NCBI RefSeq assembly: GCF_025995235.1
Contig: NZ_BAPT01000056.1
Coordinates: forward strand, 258,370-322,369
DNA from: Ameyamaea chiangmaiensis
GTDB lineage: Bacteria > Pseudomonadota > Alphaproteobacteria > Acetobacterales > Acetobacteraceae
DNA length: 64,000 nucleotides
Direction: 5' to 3'
Numbering within the stretch: position 1 is the first letter of the stretch; each line of letters opens with the position of its first letter. The notes under the pieces are model-generated. The model was not told the DNA's origin, searched no databases, and saw only the letters and a list, made by a program, of their open reading frames with translations. Made by a program: the position numbers and the translations under genes. Shown here piece by piece: positions 1 to 8,915 of the stretch.

Positions 1-1
1 G

Positions 2-598
2 CGCAAGCTGGGGCGCGAGGCACTGGCGACCACCCTGTCGTTCTTTCCCTCCAAGCCGCTCGGCGGTTATGGCGACGGCGGCGCCATCCTGACCGACGAT
101 CCGGAGCGCGCCGCGCTGTATCGCTCGCTGCGCTCCCACGGCGAGGGCAAGGCGCGCTACGAGGTGCTGCGGACGGGCATGAACGGGCGGCTCGATACGA
201 TCCAGGCCGCTGTGCTGCTGGCCAAGCTCGACGTGTTCGACGAGGAGCTGGCCCGCCGGGATGCCATCGCGCAGGCCTATGACGCGGGGCTGCAGAACTG
301 CGTGCGCACGCCGGTGCGTGTCTCCGACAGCCGTTCGGCGTGGGCGATCTACGCCATTTTGGCCGAGGATGAGGCCGCGCGGACCCGGCTTCAGGCGCAG
401 CTGCGCGCCGACAACATCCCCAGTGCGATCTACTACCCCTTGCCGCTGCACCTGCAACCGGCCTATCGCGACCATCACGATGGCGCGGCGTTGCCCGTTT
501 CGGAGGGTCTGGCCCGGCGCATCCTCGCGCTGCCGATTCATCCCGAGCTGACGGACGACGAGGTCGCGCGTGTGATCGTGGCGATCAGACAGGCCTGA
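2..598 (+). CDS. DegT/DnrJ/EryC1/StrS-family sugar aminotransferase, C-terminal part
   Basis: The frame is already open at the first base, so only the C-terminal ~198 residues are present. The segment SFFPSKPLGGYGDGGA carries the lysine that binds PLP in this family, followed by the usual glycine-rich turn and the GMNGRLDTIQAAVL block that shapes the active site. These enzymes transaminate keto groups of nucleotide-linked sugars in the cytoplasm to make amino sugars for surface polysaccharides or glycoproteins. The sugar substrate cannot be told from this part. The gene stops 33 bases before the next plus-strand gene and may share its transcript. Confidence 0.88.
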   Translation, partial: RKLGREALATTLSFFPSKPLGGYGDGGAILTDDPERAALYRSLRSHGEGKARYEVLRTGMNGRLDTIQAAVLLAKLDVFDEELARRDAIAQAYDAGLQNCVRTPVRVSDSRSAWAIYAILAEDEAARTRLQAQLRADNIPSAIYYPLPLHLQPAYRDHHDGAALPVSEGLARRILALPIHPELTDDEVARVIVAIRQA

Positions 599-631
599 GA
601 CGGCGCAGCAAGCAGGGGAGACTACGGGCGG

Positions 632-1111
632 ATGAAACGTGAACAGGGGCTTTTGATCGGATTGGTGGTGCTGGTGATCGGCACCGTCATACTGCTCTGG
701 TCATTTGCCGTGCCGAATTTCCGGCCACTCGATTTTCCCAAGATCCAGAGCGGCACCCTGACGGCCGGCCCCATGCGCACACACCGCGCGCTGACCGACA
801 ACGAGATCGCGCGGATCAATGACTGGCTGGCGGCGCACCGGTCGGGGTGGGGTCCGCTGGGCCAGACGCCGCCGTCGTCGGGGGATGCGCTCTATACGCT
901 TCAGCCCGTCGGCAGGCCGGGCGAGCCGCCGCCGCCGCCCATGACCATGACATTGTGGCTGGGGATCAGCGGTCCGGACTGGAACGACACAGTCTTCATC
1001 GAACCTCAGCCCGGCGCGGTGATCCGGCTCCGCAGCTTTTCAAAGCACGAATTCGCGCCCCTGCGCGAGATCGTTGAGCCGCAGCCTTTCCAGCGCTCGG
1101 GCTTTCCATGA
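632..1111 (+). CDS. hypothetical single-pass membrane protein
   Basis: A 159-residue protein with one strongly hydrophobic N-terminal helix (about residues 7-29), so probably anchored in the inner membrane with the rest in the periplasm. The remainder is proline-rich in places (a run PPPPP near residue 100) and has no cysteine pair or catalytic motif that I recognise. A purine-rich stretch GGGGAG lies about 11 bases before the ATG. Its stop codon overlaps the start of the HAD gene by 4 nt, so the two are probably translationally coupled. Function unknown. Confidence 0.6.
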   Translation: MKREQGLLIGLVVLVIGTVILLWSFAVPNFRPLDFPKIQSGTLTAGPMRTHRALTDNEIARINDWLAAHRSGWGPLGQTPPSSGDALYTLQPVGRPGEPPPPPMTMTLWLGISGPDWNDTVFIEPQPGAVIRLRSFSKHEFAPLREIVEPQPFQRSGFP

Positions 1112-1689
1112 TCCCGATTCCCGATGACGCGGGCGCGCTGATCTTCGATTGCGACGGGACGCTGGTCGACACCCTGCCACTCTATCTTCACGGCTGGCGT
1201 GCGGCGTTCCGGACGGTGGAGGGGATCGACCTGCCACCGTCCTGGTTCACGGGACGGGGTGGCCTGTCAGAGCGGCTGCTGATCGCGGCATTTACCGAGG
1301 AAACAGGTCGGACGGTCGATGCCGAGCGCATCATCACCGCCGCCCGCGCGGGCGTGATCGAAGCCATGCCGACAGTCCGGGAAATTGGCTCGGTGGCCGA
1401 CGTGGCGCGACGGTATCACGGGCGGATACCGCTGGGTGTTGCCTCCAGCGGTTCGCGCGCGGTCGTCGAGCGGTCACTGAGCGCCACCGGCCTTCTGCCG
1501 CTGTTCCAGGCACTGACCACGATCGAGGATGTCGAGCGTCCGAAGCCCGCGCCTGATGTCTACCGGCTCGCGGCACGCAGGCTCGGCGTGGCCGCCGAAG
1601 CCTGCGTGGTTCTGGAAGACAGCCACGAGGGCCTGACGGCGGCACGGGCAGCGGGCATGCGTGGGATTGACATCCGCGACTACACATAG
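1108..1689 (+). CDS. HAD-superfamily hydrolase (phosphatase / beta-phosphoglucomutase-like)
   Basis: A 193-residue protein with the HAD motifs in order: DCDGTLVDT (nucleophile Asp and acid/base Asp) near the N-terminus, SSG (motif II) near residue 113, the KPAPD block with motif III lysine near 150, and the acidic EDS motif IV near 172. An alpha-helical cap sits between motifs I and II, as in subfamily IA enzymes such as phosphoglycolate phosphatase and beta-phosphoglucomutase. The start ATG overlaps the preceding stop (ATGA). Cytoplasmic. Substrate not predictable by eye. Confidence 0.85.
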   Translation: MIPIPDDAGALIFDCDGTLVDTLPLYLHGWRAAFRTVEGIDLPPSWFTGRGGLSERLLIAAFTEETGRTVDAERIITAARAGVIEAMPTVREIGSVADVARRYHGRIPLGVASSGSRAVVERSLSATGLLPLFQALTTIEDVERPKPAPDVYRLAARRLGVAAEACVVLEDSHEGLTAARAAGMRGIDIRDYT

Positions 1690-1899
1690 GTTTCCCTGTG
1701 CCTTGGCCGGTGCTTCGCCGCCTGTGGTGCAGCCGGGGCAGGCGCGTCGATCGCGACGGAGGCGTGTTTCGTCAGGAAAAAGCCGACGTCACCGCGTGGC
1801 AAGACAGCGCCGCGTATTTCTCCTAAAGGATGGGCCTGGGGCTTTCCGTTTGCGGGATGTCCTGTTCGTTGCACCCACGGGATCAGAAAGCACGACGGA

Positions 1900-2868
1900 A
1901 TGTCCGATCACGGCTCGACGCGCGTCGTTCTTGCGGCATTGCTGGTCAATGTCAGCATCGCCATCGTCAAGGCGATCGCCAGCGCGCTGAGCGGTTCGGC
2001 CGCGATGTTCGCCGAGACAATCCATTCCTTCGTCGATTGCGCGAACCAGTTGCTGATGCTTCTGGGCATCCGACGCGCGCGCCGGGCGCCGGACGAGCGT
2101 CACCCGCTGGGCTATCACCGTGAAATCTATTTCTGGAGCTTCGTCGTCGCGCTGTTCATTTTCGCCGGCGGCGGCGTCAGTGCGTTGAGCGAGGGACTGG
2201 ACCGCGTGCGTTCGCCCGAGCCGCTGTCCGATTACGTCATCCTCGGCCGGCACCTCCATGCGTGGCTGGTCAACCTGATCCTGCTGGTGGTGTGCGGCGC
2301 GCTGGAAAGCCAGGGTTTCGTGATGGCGGTCAAGGGGCTGCGCGCGGCCGGCCGGCCGGACGATACGCTGTTCAGCATGATCCTGCGCAGTCCCGACCCC
2401 GCGCTGTTCGTCGTCCTGTGCGAGGACGGCGCGGCGCTGATCGGCCTTCTGATCGCAGCCGTCGCGACGCTGGCGACCGCCGTTACGGGCAACCCGGTGT
2501 TCGATGGGATCGGGTCGCTCCTGACCGGCGTGCTGCTGATCGGCGTGTCGTGCGTCCTGTTCAACGAAACCCGTTCGCTGATCGTGGGCGAATCCTCGCG
2601 CGTCGTGACCGAGGGCGTGCGGTCGATCCTGCGCTCGATCCCCGATGTGACGGGGGTCAATGAGGTGATTACCGAGTATCGGGGCCCGGACGCCGTCATC
2701 GTGCTGCTGTCGATCGACTGGGACGATCGCGTCTCCGCGGAGACCGTCGAACGTCATGTGTCCGAGATCGAGGCACAGACCAAGGCCCGCTTCCCGCGCG
2801 TGTCCAAGATGTTCATCGAGGCCCAGTCGGCACAGGCCAGTCAGGCGGATATGAAAGCCTTCGGTTGA
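1900..2868 (+). CDS. cation diffusion facilitator family transporter
   Basis: A 322-residue inner-membrane protein of the CDF family, which exports divalent metals (Zn, Fe, Mn, Co) in exchange for protons. Visible features are an N-terminal helix ending in FAETIHSFVDCANQ (HxxxD metal site of TM2), the family block HPLGYHREIYFWSF, further membrane helices to about residue 210, a second HD-like pair replaced by EDGAAL in TM5, and a C-terminal cytoplasmic ferredoxin-like domain from about 215. It stands alone, with about 210 bases free before it; that gap shows no other gene. It converges on ligA with only 19 bases between the stops. Metal specificity is uncertain. Confidence 0.85.
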   Translation: MSDHGSTRVVLAALLVNVSIAIVKAIASALSGSAAMFAETIHSFVDCANQLLMLLGIRRARRAPDERHPLGYHREIYFWSFVVALFIFAGGGVSALSEGLDRVRSPEPLSDYVILGRHLHAWLVNLILLVVCGALESQGFVMAVKGLRAAGRPDDTLFSMILRSPDPALFVVLCEDGAALIGLLIAAVATLATAVTGNPVFDGIGSLLTGVLLIGVSCVLFNETRSLIVGESSRVVTEGVRSILRSIPDVTGVNEVITEYRGPDAVIVLLSIDWDDRVSAETVERHVSEIEAQTKARFPRVSKMFIEAQSAQASQADMKAFG

Positions 2869-2887
2869 CCCCGCCGCACCTGCGGGC

Positions 2888-5008
2888 TTACGCGCGGGGG
2901 GGCTCCGCCTCCGGCAAGCCGGCCAGCGTGCGCCATCCGGCCTCGTCAAGCGTTGCGACGCCGAGTTCCTGCGCCTTGCGGGCCTTGGAGCCACTGTCGG
3001 CCCCCAGCACCACATAATCCGTCTTTTTCGAAACGGAATCGGTGACTTTCGCCCCCAGCCGTTCGGCGATGGCTTTCGCTTCGGGGCGCGCCATCGTCGC
3101 CAGCGTCCCGGTGAAAACGATGATCTTGCCCGACAGGGGACCACCGTGGGCGGCCTCTTCCGCCTGGATCGTCAGCAGCGCCCGCAGCGCCGCCAGCGTG
3201 TCCAGGTTGTGGGGCTCGGCAAAGAAGCCGGTCAGCTCCTCGGCGATGGCGGCGCCGATGCCGTTGATGCTGGCGAGCGTCGCGCGCGCGTCGGAGTCCG
3301 GCTCCACGGCCGCGAGCATCTGAGCATGCCAGATGTCATACGTGCCGTAATGACGGGCCAGCAATCGTGCGTTGGCCTCGCCGATGCGGCGGATGCCCAG
3401 CGCGTAGATGAAGCGCGCAAGGCCGATCGTGCGCCGGGCGTCGATCGCGCGGACCAGATTGCGGGCCGATACCGCCCCCCAGCCCTCGCGGGCCGCGATC
3501 GCCTGTTCATGCCCGGGCAGACGGAAAATGTCCGGCGCGCTGGTCAGCAGGCCGGCGTCATGAAACTCGCGGATCGAGCGTTCGCCAAGGCCGTCGATGT
3601 CGAAGGCGGTGCGCGAGACCATGTGCACCAGCCTTTCGACGACCTGCGCCGGGCAGCTTAGACCGCCCGTGCACCGCAGCACGACCTCGCCCTCGGGCCG
3701 TTCGGCGCGCGCGCCACAGGCCGGGCAACGGTCGGGAAAGACGAAGGCCGGTGCGCGCGGCGGGTCGTCGGGGCAGGCCGGGGCCCGGCCGAGGATCTGC
3801 GGGATCACGTCTCCGGCGCGTTGCAGCATCACCAGATCGCCCGGACGCACGTCCTTGCGGGCGATTTCGTCGGCGTTGTGCAGGCTGGCACGCGTGACCA
3901 GCACACCGCCGACATTGACGGCCTCCAGGTGCGCGACCGGTGTCAGCGCGCCGGTGCGACCGACCTGGATCTCGATGGTTTCCAGCCGCGTGATGGCCTG
4001 CTCGGCCGGGAATTTCCACGCAACCGCCCACCGCGGCGTGCGACCGACGAAGCCCAGCCGCTCCTGCAACGCGACGTCGTCGATCTTGAAGACGACCCCG
4101 TCGATGTCATAGGACAGCCCCGAACGTTCGCGGCCGATGGCCTCCATGAACGCTTCGGCCTCGGACGCCTTGCCCAGATGGCGTGACAGTTCGTTGACCC
4201 GGAAACCCCAGTCGCGCAGACGCTGAAGATACGCCCAGTGCGACGGGCTGACACGGTGATCGCTATACCCTTGCGCGTAGGCGAAGAACGCGAGAGGGCG
4301 ACCGCGCGTGATCTCCGGGTCGAGCTGCCGCAGCGACCCGGCCGCCGCATTGCGCGGGTTGGCGAACGGCTTCTGTCCGGACGCGACCTGTGCCGCGTTC
4401 AGGGCGAGAAACGCGTCCTTGGCCATGAACACTTCGCCGCGGATTTCGATCGGGTCGGGCGCGTCGGCGGGCAGGGTGGTCGGGATGTCGCGCAGCGTGC
4501 GCAGGTTGGCGGTGACGTCCTCGCCCTCCTGCCCGTCGCCCCGCGTCGTGCCACGCACCAGTGCGCGGTTTTCGTAGGTCAGGCTGATCGACAGCCCGTC
4601 GATCTTCGGCTCGCCCACAAAAGACAAAGCGCCCGAGCGCTCCACGTCAAGGCCGAGAAAGCGCGCCGCGCGGGTGACGAACGCCTCAAATTCGTCCGCA
4701 TCGAACACGTTGTCGAGCGAGAGCATCGGCACGCGATGGCGATATTTGCCGAACGCGCCTTCGGTAGGAGCGCCGATGCGCAGGGACGGGCTGTCCGAAC
4801 GGACCAACTCCGGAAAGCGGTCCTCTATGGCCGCATTGCGCCGCCGCAGCTCGTCATATTCCGCGTCGGACACCAGCGGGGCGTCGTGGGTGTGATAGGC
4901 GGTGTCGAGTGTGGCGAGCACCCCGGCCAGACGGCGCAGTTCGCGCTCGGCCTGTTCGGCGCTGAGGGTCTCGGGGGGCAGCGTCCGGCTGCTGCGTGCG
5001 GTGTTCAC
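2888..5008 (-). CDS. ligA: NAD-dependent DNA ligase LigA
   Basis: A 706-residue protein that seals nicks in replication and repair using NAD+. Domains in order are: Ia (YxxxYD-type segment near residues 38-52), adenylation domain with the nucleophile in EPKIDGLS (Lys135), OB fold, a zinc finger with CPAC...C....C, helix-hairpin-helix repeats (GIRRIGEANARLLA region and INGIGAAIAEEL), and a C-terminal BRCT domain (GKIIVFTGTL). I chose the GTG at 5008 because it overlaps the recN stop as GTGA, although the frame stays open for another 152 codons upstream. Coupled with recN, so a DNA-repair pair. Confidence 0.96.
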   Translation of the reverse strand: MNTARSSRTLPPETLSAEQAERELRRLAGVLATLDTAYHTHDAPLVSDAEYDELRRRNAAIEDRFPELVRSDSPSLRIGAPTEGAFGKYRHRVPMLSLDNVFDADEFEAFVTRAARFLGLDVERSGALSFVGEPKIDGLSISLTYENRALVRGTTRGDGQEGEDVTANLRTLRDIPTTLPADAPDPIEIRGEVFMAKDAFLALNAAQVASGQKPFANPRNAAAGSLRQLDPEITRGRPLAFFAYAQGYSDHRVSPSHWAYLQRLRDWGFRVNELSRHLGKASEAEAFMEAIGRERSGLSYDIDGVVFKIDDVALQERLGFVGRTPRWAVAWKFPAEQAITRLETIEIQVGRTGALTPVAHLEAVNVGGVLVTRASLHNADEIARKDVRPGDLVMLQRAGDVIPQILGRAPACPDDPPRAPAFVFPDRCPACGARAERPEGEVVLRCTGGLSCPAQVVERLVHMVSRTAFDIDGLGERSIREFHDAGLLTSAPDIFRLPGHEQAIAAREGWGAVSARNLVRAIDARRTIGLARFIYALGIRRIGEANARLLARHYGTYDIWHAQMLAAVEPDSDARATLASINGIGAAIAEELTGFFAEPHNLDTLAALRALLTIQAEEAAHGGPLSGKIIVFTGTLATMARPEAKAIAERLGAKVTDSVSKKTDYVVLGADSGSKARKAQELGVATLDEAGWRTLAGLPEAEPPRA

Positions 5009-6720
5009 GGGCGACTGTCCAGCAGGCTGTCGGCGGCGGCGCGGGCCGCCTCGGTAATGACGTCGCCGGCCAGCATGCGTGCGATTTCCTCGCGCCGGTC
5101 CGCGTCCGGCAGGGGGCGTGCGCTGGTCTGCGTGCGGTTGCCGCGCACGGTCTTTTCGATCCGCAGATGCTGGTTGCCACGGGCGGCGACCTGCGGACTG
5201 TGCGTCACGACCAGCACCTGCACGTCGCGGGCCACGGCATGCAGCCGGTCCCCGATCGAGGCGGCGGTGGCGCCCCCGACACCGGAGTCGACCTCGTCGA
5301 AAATCAGCGTCGGGACCGCCGATCGTCCCGCTAGGACCACCTTCAACGCCAGCATCAGGCGTGACAGTTCGCCGCCCGAGGCAACCTTTGCCAAGGCGCC
5401 CGGCGGCTGGCCCGGATTGGCGGCTATCAGGAACCCGGCCTGTTCCATGCCGCGCGCGTTCCATTCTTCGGGCGACAGCGGCTGCAAATCGACGATGAAG
5501 CGCGCACGTTCCAGCCGGACCGGTTTGAGCTCGGCCATCACGGCGGTTTCGAGCTTCCGGGCGGCTTTCTCGCGCGCGGCGGACAGGGCGCGCGCCTTGT
5601 CCTCGAAACGCGCGCGTTCGGCGGTCACGGTTGCCGTCAGCGCCTCGATCCGCGCGTTGCCCGAGTCCAGCCCGGCTAGACGCTGGCTGAACGCGGCCAG
5701 AAGCCCGGGCAGTTCGGACACCGGCACGCCGTGCTTGCGCGCGGCGGCGCGCAGAGCGAACAGACGCTCTTCGGTCTGTTCCAGCAGACGCGGGTCGGCC
5801 TCGGCCTCGGCGGCTAGGCGCGAGAGCATGGTCTCCGCGTCCGCCAGGGCATTCTCTGCGTTTTCCAGCGCGTCGAGTGCCGCGCGTGTCTGGCGCTGCT
5901 GTTCGGACTCGGCGCTGTCATCGGACGTCGCCGGCAGAAGGCGCTGCAACGAACGGCAGGCATTGCGCAGGGCGGCGGCCGGCCCGGTGCTGCGGCGGTC
6001 GCGCGGCGTGAGGTCGGCCAGCGCGGCAGCGATCGCCTCGCCACGCCGCTCTCCCTGCTGGAGATCCTGACGCAGGGCGGCGAGGTCGTTTTCCTCGTTT
6101 TCCTGCGGAGCCAGCGCGGCGAGGTCGTCGGCCGACTGGCGCAGCCATTCCTCTTCACGCTCCGCTTCGGCCATTTCGGCACGGGCGGCGGCCAGAAGGG
6201 CCGTTGCCTCGATCCAGGCGCGATAGGTGCGGGCGCAGTCGTTACGGAGCGCTGGCGTCACCCCGAAGGTGTCGAGCAGATCGAGATGCGTGGACTGGTC
6301 GGCCAGCCCCATCTGTTCGTGCTGGCCCTGAATTTCGACCAGAAAGGCGGCCGCGCGCCGCATCAGCGTCACGCCGACCGGCTGGTCGTTGATGAACGCG
6401 CGTGACCGGCCGTCGGTCGTGACGATCCGCCGCAGGACCAGAGGCTCGTCCCGATCCTCGAGCGCGATCCCCTGTTCTTCGAGAAGCGTGTGCAGCGGAT
6501 GGTCGACGGCGATTTCAAAGCTCGCCGCGACGCTCGCCTGTTCGGCGCCCGCCCGCACCAGACCCGCGCTGGCGCGATCGCCCAGCGCGAGGCCGAGGCT
6601 GTCGAGCAGGATCGATTTGCCCGCGCCCGTCTCGCCGGTCAGGACAGTCAGCCCCGGCGCAAGTGCGAGATCGAGACGCTCGATCAGGACAACGTCGCGG
6701 ATGGATAGGTGTCTCAGCAT
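5005..6720 (-). CDS. recN: DNA repair protein RecN
   Basis: A 571-residue SMC-like ATPase acting in double-strand-break repair. Walker A is GETGAGKS (about residues 29-36). A long coiled-coil-rich middle (about 150-370, many Ala, Glu, Arg, Leu) separates it from the C-terminal ABC signature (SGGELSRLMLALK) and Walker B (TLIFDEVDSGVGG), followed by the His switch (VVTHSPQVAARG). Start ATG at 6720. It lies 31 bases downstream of bamD and overlaps ligA by 4 nt. No LexA box was recognised upstream. Confidence 0.96.
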   Translation of the reverse strand: MLRHLSIRDVVLIERLDLALAPGLTVLTGETGAGKSILLDSLGLALGDRASAGLVRAGAEQASVAASFEIAVDHPLHTLLEEQGIALEDRDEPLVLRRIVTTDGRSRAFINDQPVGVTLMRRAAAFLVEIQGQHEQMGLADQSTHLDLLDTFGVTPALRNDCARTYRAWIEATALLAAARAEMAEAEREEEWLRQSADDLAALAPQENEENDLAALRQDLQQGERRGEAIAAALADLTPRDRRSTGPAAALRNACRSLQRLLPATSDDSAESEQQRQTRAALDALENAENALADAETMLSRLAAEAEADPRLLEQTEERLFALRAAARKHGVPVSELPGLLAAFSQRLAGLDSGNARIEALTATVTAERARFEDKARALSAAREKAARKLETAVMAELKPVRLERARFIVDLQPLSPEEWNARGMEQAGFLIAANPGQPPGALAKVASGGELSRLMLALKVVLAGRSAVPTLIFDEVDSGVGGATAASIGDRLHAVARDVQVLVVTHSPQVAARGNQHLRIEKTVRGNRTQTSARPLPDADRREEIARMLAGDVITEAARAAADSLLDSRP

Positions 6721-6751
6721 GGCCGCGCGCCGCGACGGGGCGCCGGAACGC

Positions 6752-7627
6752 TCAGAAGATCAGGTTCAGCGCGCGCGACACGACGCCCGGTCGGGGCCCG
6801 GTGGGCGCCTGGGTGTGTGCGTCGACCAGATGCGCGCTGCGCAGATCCGCATAGGCGTAGCCGTACCATTTGCTGCCCGGATAGTTATATCCCAGAACAC
6901 TGCCGGCGCGCTTGGCCTCGTCCCTCAGGCCCAGTGCGAGATACACCTCGACGAGCCTCTGCAGCGCCTCGGGCACATGGTTGGTGGTCTGGAAGTCCTG
7001 CACCACGCGCTGGTAGCGGTTCAGGGCGGCCTCATAGTTGTTCTGCTGCTCGTAGAAGCGTCCGACGAGCATTTCCTTGCCGGCCAGATGATCGCGGCAG
7101 AGGTCTATCTTGAGCTGCGCATCACGGGCGTAGGCCGTCTGGGGGAAGCGCGAGACGACTTCCTGAAGGGCGTCGAGTGCCTCGACCGTACCCTGCTGGT
7201 CGCGCTGCACTTCGGCAATCTGCTCGTAATAGCACAGGGCGCGAAGATAAAAGGCGTACGCGGCATCGTTGCTGGTCGGGTGCAGAAGAAGAAAGCGGTC
7301 GAGCTGCTGCACGGCCTCGGGGTACTTGTCCTGCAGATAGTAGGCATACCCCTCCATCAGCTGCGCGTTCGCGACGTAGCCGGAATAGGGATAGTTCTGT
7401 TGCAGGGCCTCGAATTCAGCGCTGGCGAGCAGGTAGCGGTTCGTGCGCAGGGCGTCGATGCCGTTGTTGTACATCGTCTCCGGCGGCGCCAGCGGCGGCG
7501 GCTTCTGGTCGCCCTTCTTGAACAACCCACAACCGCCAAGCAGCAGCAGAGTCGCGAAGGTCAGACCGCGCGCGGACAGGGCGGTGGCACGTCGCGGGAA
7601 ACGGGGTGGGGAAAAAGCAGGGGACAT
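6752..7627 (-). CDS. bamD: outer membrane protein assembly factor BamD (lipoprotein)
   Basis: A 291-residue lipoprotein of the BAM complex that inserts beta-barrels in the outer membrane. I chose ATG 7627 because it gives a proper lipoprotein signal: basic start, hydrophobic LTFATLLLL, then the lipobox LGGC with Cys33 as the lipidated residue. The rest is TPR-like helices typical of BamD (YNNGIDALRTNRYLLASAEF, AYYLQDKYPEAVQQLD, DDAAYAFYLRALCYY-like segments). A purine-rich GAGAG lies upstream. It sits between lpxC and recN, the usual alphaproteobacterial place. Confidence 0.93.
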   Translation of the reverse strand: MSPAFSPPRFPRRATALSARGLTFATLLLLGGCGLFKKGDQKPPPLAPPETMYNNGIDALRTNRYLLASAEFEALQQNYPYSGYVANAQLMEGYAYYLQDKYPEAVQQLDRFLLLHPTSNDAAYAFYLRALCYYEQIAEVQRDQQGTVEALDALQEVVSRFPQTAYARDAQLKIDLCRDHLAGKEMLVGRFYEQQNNYEAALNRYQRVVQDFQTTNHVPEALQRLVEVYLALGLRDEAKRAGSVLGYNYPGSKWYGYAYADLRSAHLVDAHTQAPTGPRPGVVSRALNLIF

Positions 7628-7730
7628 GCCGACTCTCTCAGTGACGGCAAGCGTTATATCACGGGTTGCGTCGGGGTGAAGCCACAAGCGGCGGTTTCCT
7701 GCCGTAGTCGGCGAATTGGCCGTCAAGACC

Positions 7731-8717
7731 TTATGCCGCTTCCTCGACAGCGACCCTGGCAGACGCCGAACGTGCGCCGTCACCTGTCAGGGTCCAGGCC
7801 GAGGAATCCGCCATCAAGGCTCGCAAAAGCCTGTTGTTCAGGGCGTGACCGGACTTGTGGCCGATGAAGCCTGCCTGCAGGGGGTGACCGGCAAGATAGA
7901 GATCGCCCACGGCGTCGAGCATCTTGTGGCGCACGAATTCGTGCTGATGTCGCAGCCCGGCGGGATTGAGCACCCGCTCGCCGTCCACCACGATCGCGTT
8001 ATCCAGCGAGCCGCCGCGCGCCAGGCCGGCTGCCTGGAGAGCGTCGATTTCATGCCGCTGCGTGAAGGTGCGACTTGACGCCAGTTCACGCACGAACGAG
8101 TCGGTGGACAGTTTCATGGCGAAATTCTGCCGCCCGATAACGGCGGCAGCGAAGTCGATGGACAACGCCAGCGACAGGCCGCTGCGTGGCGCGGGGCGCA
8201 GTTCGGCGAACGCGTCGCCGTCCTCGACCCGTATGCGGCGCAGAACCTTGATGGTTCTGCGGGGGGTGGGCTGCACCTGACGACCGGCGCAGGACAGCAG
8301 GAAACAGAACTCGGCCGATGACCCGTCGAGAACCGGCAGTTCCGGGCCGTCCACCGTGACGCGAACATTGTCGATGCCGCAGCCGCTGAGGGCCGCCACC
8401 AGATGTTCGATCGTCGCAACGCGCAGACCGCTGTCGTCGCCGACGACAGTGCTGAGCCGGGTGTCGACGACCGTGTCGTAGCGGGCCCGAACGGTGGCGC
8501 CCCCTAGATCGGACCGACTGAACGTGATGCCGCTGTCGGCGGGGGCGGGTGCCAGCCGCAGGGAAATCGGCAGACCCGTATGCAGGCCTATGCCGCGGCA
8601 GCCGATGGGCTGCGCCAGTGTGACCTGGAAACGGGAGGCGTTGCCCACGCCACCATCAGCCCGTGTGCCGCGGAGAACCGGTATCGCGTCGGTCTCCAGA
8701 GGCCGCATCTGTTCCAT
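7731..8717 (-). CDS. lpxC: UDP-3-O-acyl-N-acetylglucosamine deacetylase LpxC
   Basis: A zinc enzyme catalysing the committed step of lipid A synthesis in the cytoplasm. Visible motifs are GIGLHTG, the zinc/base pair in TIEHLVAAL (Glu104, His105), HKMLDAVGDL and GHKSGHALN with the remaining His and Asp ligands. I chose ATG 8717 (328 residues) since GAAGGGC stands 6-8 bases before it; a second ATG at 8747 would add 10 residues but has no good ribosome site. About 30 residues precede the usual family start. A strong terminator at 8864-8898 separates it from ftsZ, so it needs its own promoter. A TTGACT at 8817-8812 could be the -35, but no clear -10 was seen. Confidence 0.93.
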   Translation of the reverse strand: MEQMRPLETDAIPVLRGTRADGGVGNASRFQVTLAQPIGCRGIGLHTGLPISLRLAPAPADSGITFSRSDLGGATVRARYDTVVDTRLSTVVGDDSGLRVATIEHLVAALSGCGIDNVRVTVDGPELPVLDGSSAEFCFLLSCAGRQVQPTPRRTIKVLRRIRVEDGDAFAELRPAPRSGLSLALSIDFAAAVIGRQNFAMKLSTDSFVRELASSRTFTQRHEIDALQAAGLARGGSLDNAIVVDGERVLNPAGLRHQHEFVRHKMLDAVGDLYLAGHPLQAGFIGHKSGHALNNRLLRALMADSSAWTLTGDGARSASARVAVEEAA

Positions 8718-8863
8718 CGTCGTGCCCTTCGTTTTTCTTGTCGTCATCGGCGTGCGGATCGCAGGCCGGCACTGGCATCCTGAGCTTTAGCGGCAGGGCA
8801 CGGCGACCGCCAGTCAAGGTTTATTGCCAACTATTACGGCCTATCCGCTTGAAATTAAGTCAT

Positions 8864-8898
8864 AAAAAAGGCCCCGCGATCAGTATGATCGCGGGGCC
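8864..8898 (-). terminator. Rho-independent terminator after ftsZ
   Basis: Perfect 13-bp inverted repeat GGCCCCGCGATCA / TGATCGCGGGGCC with a 3-base loop (8870-8898), followed on the minus strand by six T (plus-strand A at 8864-8869). It lies 18 bases past the ftsZ stop and marks the end of the dcw transcript. The arms are also symmetric, but only the minus strand has a T-run. Confidence 0.93.
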
Positions 8899-8915
8899 CT
8901 TCCTGAACGGAGCTT

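Noticed and set aside
2869..2887. Possible terminator between the CDF gene and ligA
   Set aside because: Only a 5-bp CCCGC/GCGGG pairing and no T-run; too weak to call.
1789..3144. A 451-codon minus-strand frame opposite the CDF transporter
   Set aside because: The plus-strand transporter has clear family blocks, while this frame has none.
4238..6070. A 610-codon plus-strand frame antisense to ligA and recN
   Set aside because: Composition is Arg/Ser/Ala-rich without domains; both genes on the other strand are complete.
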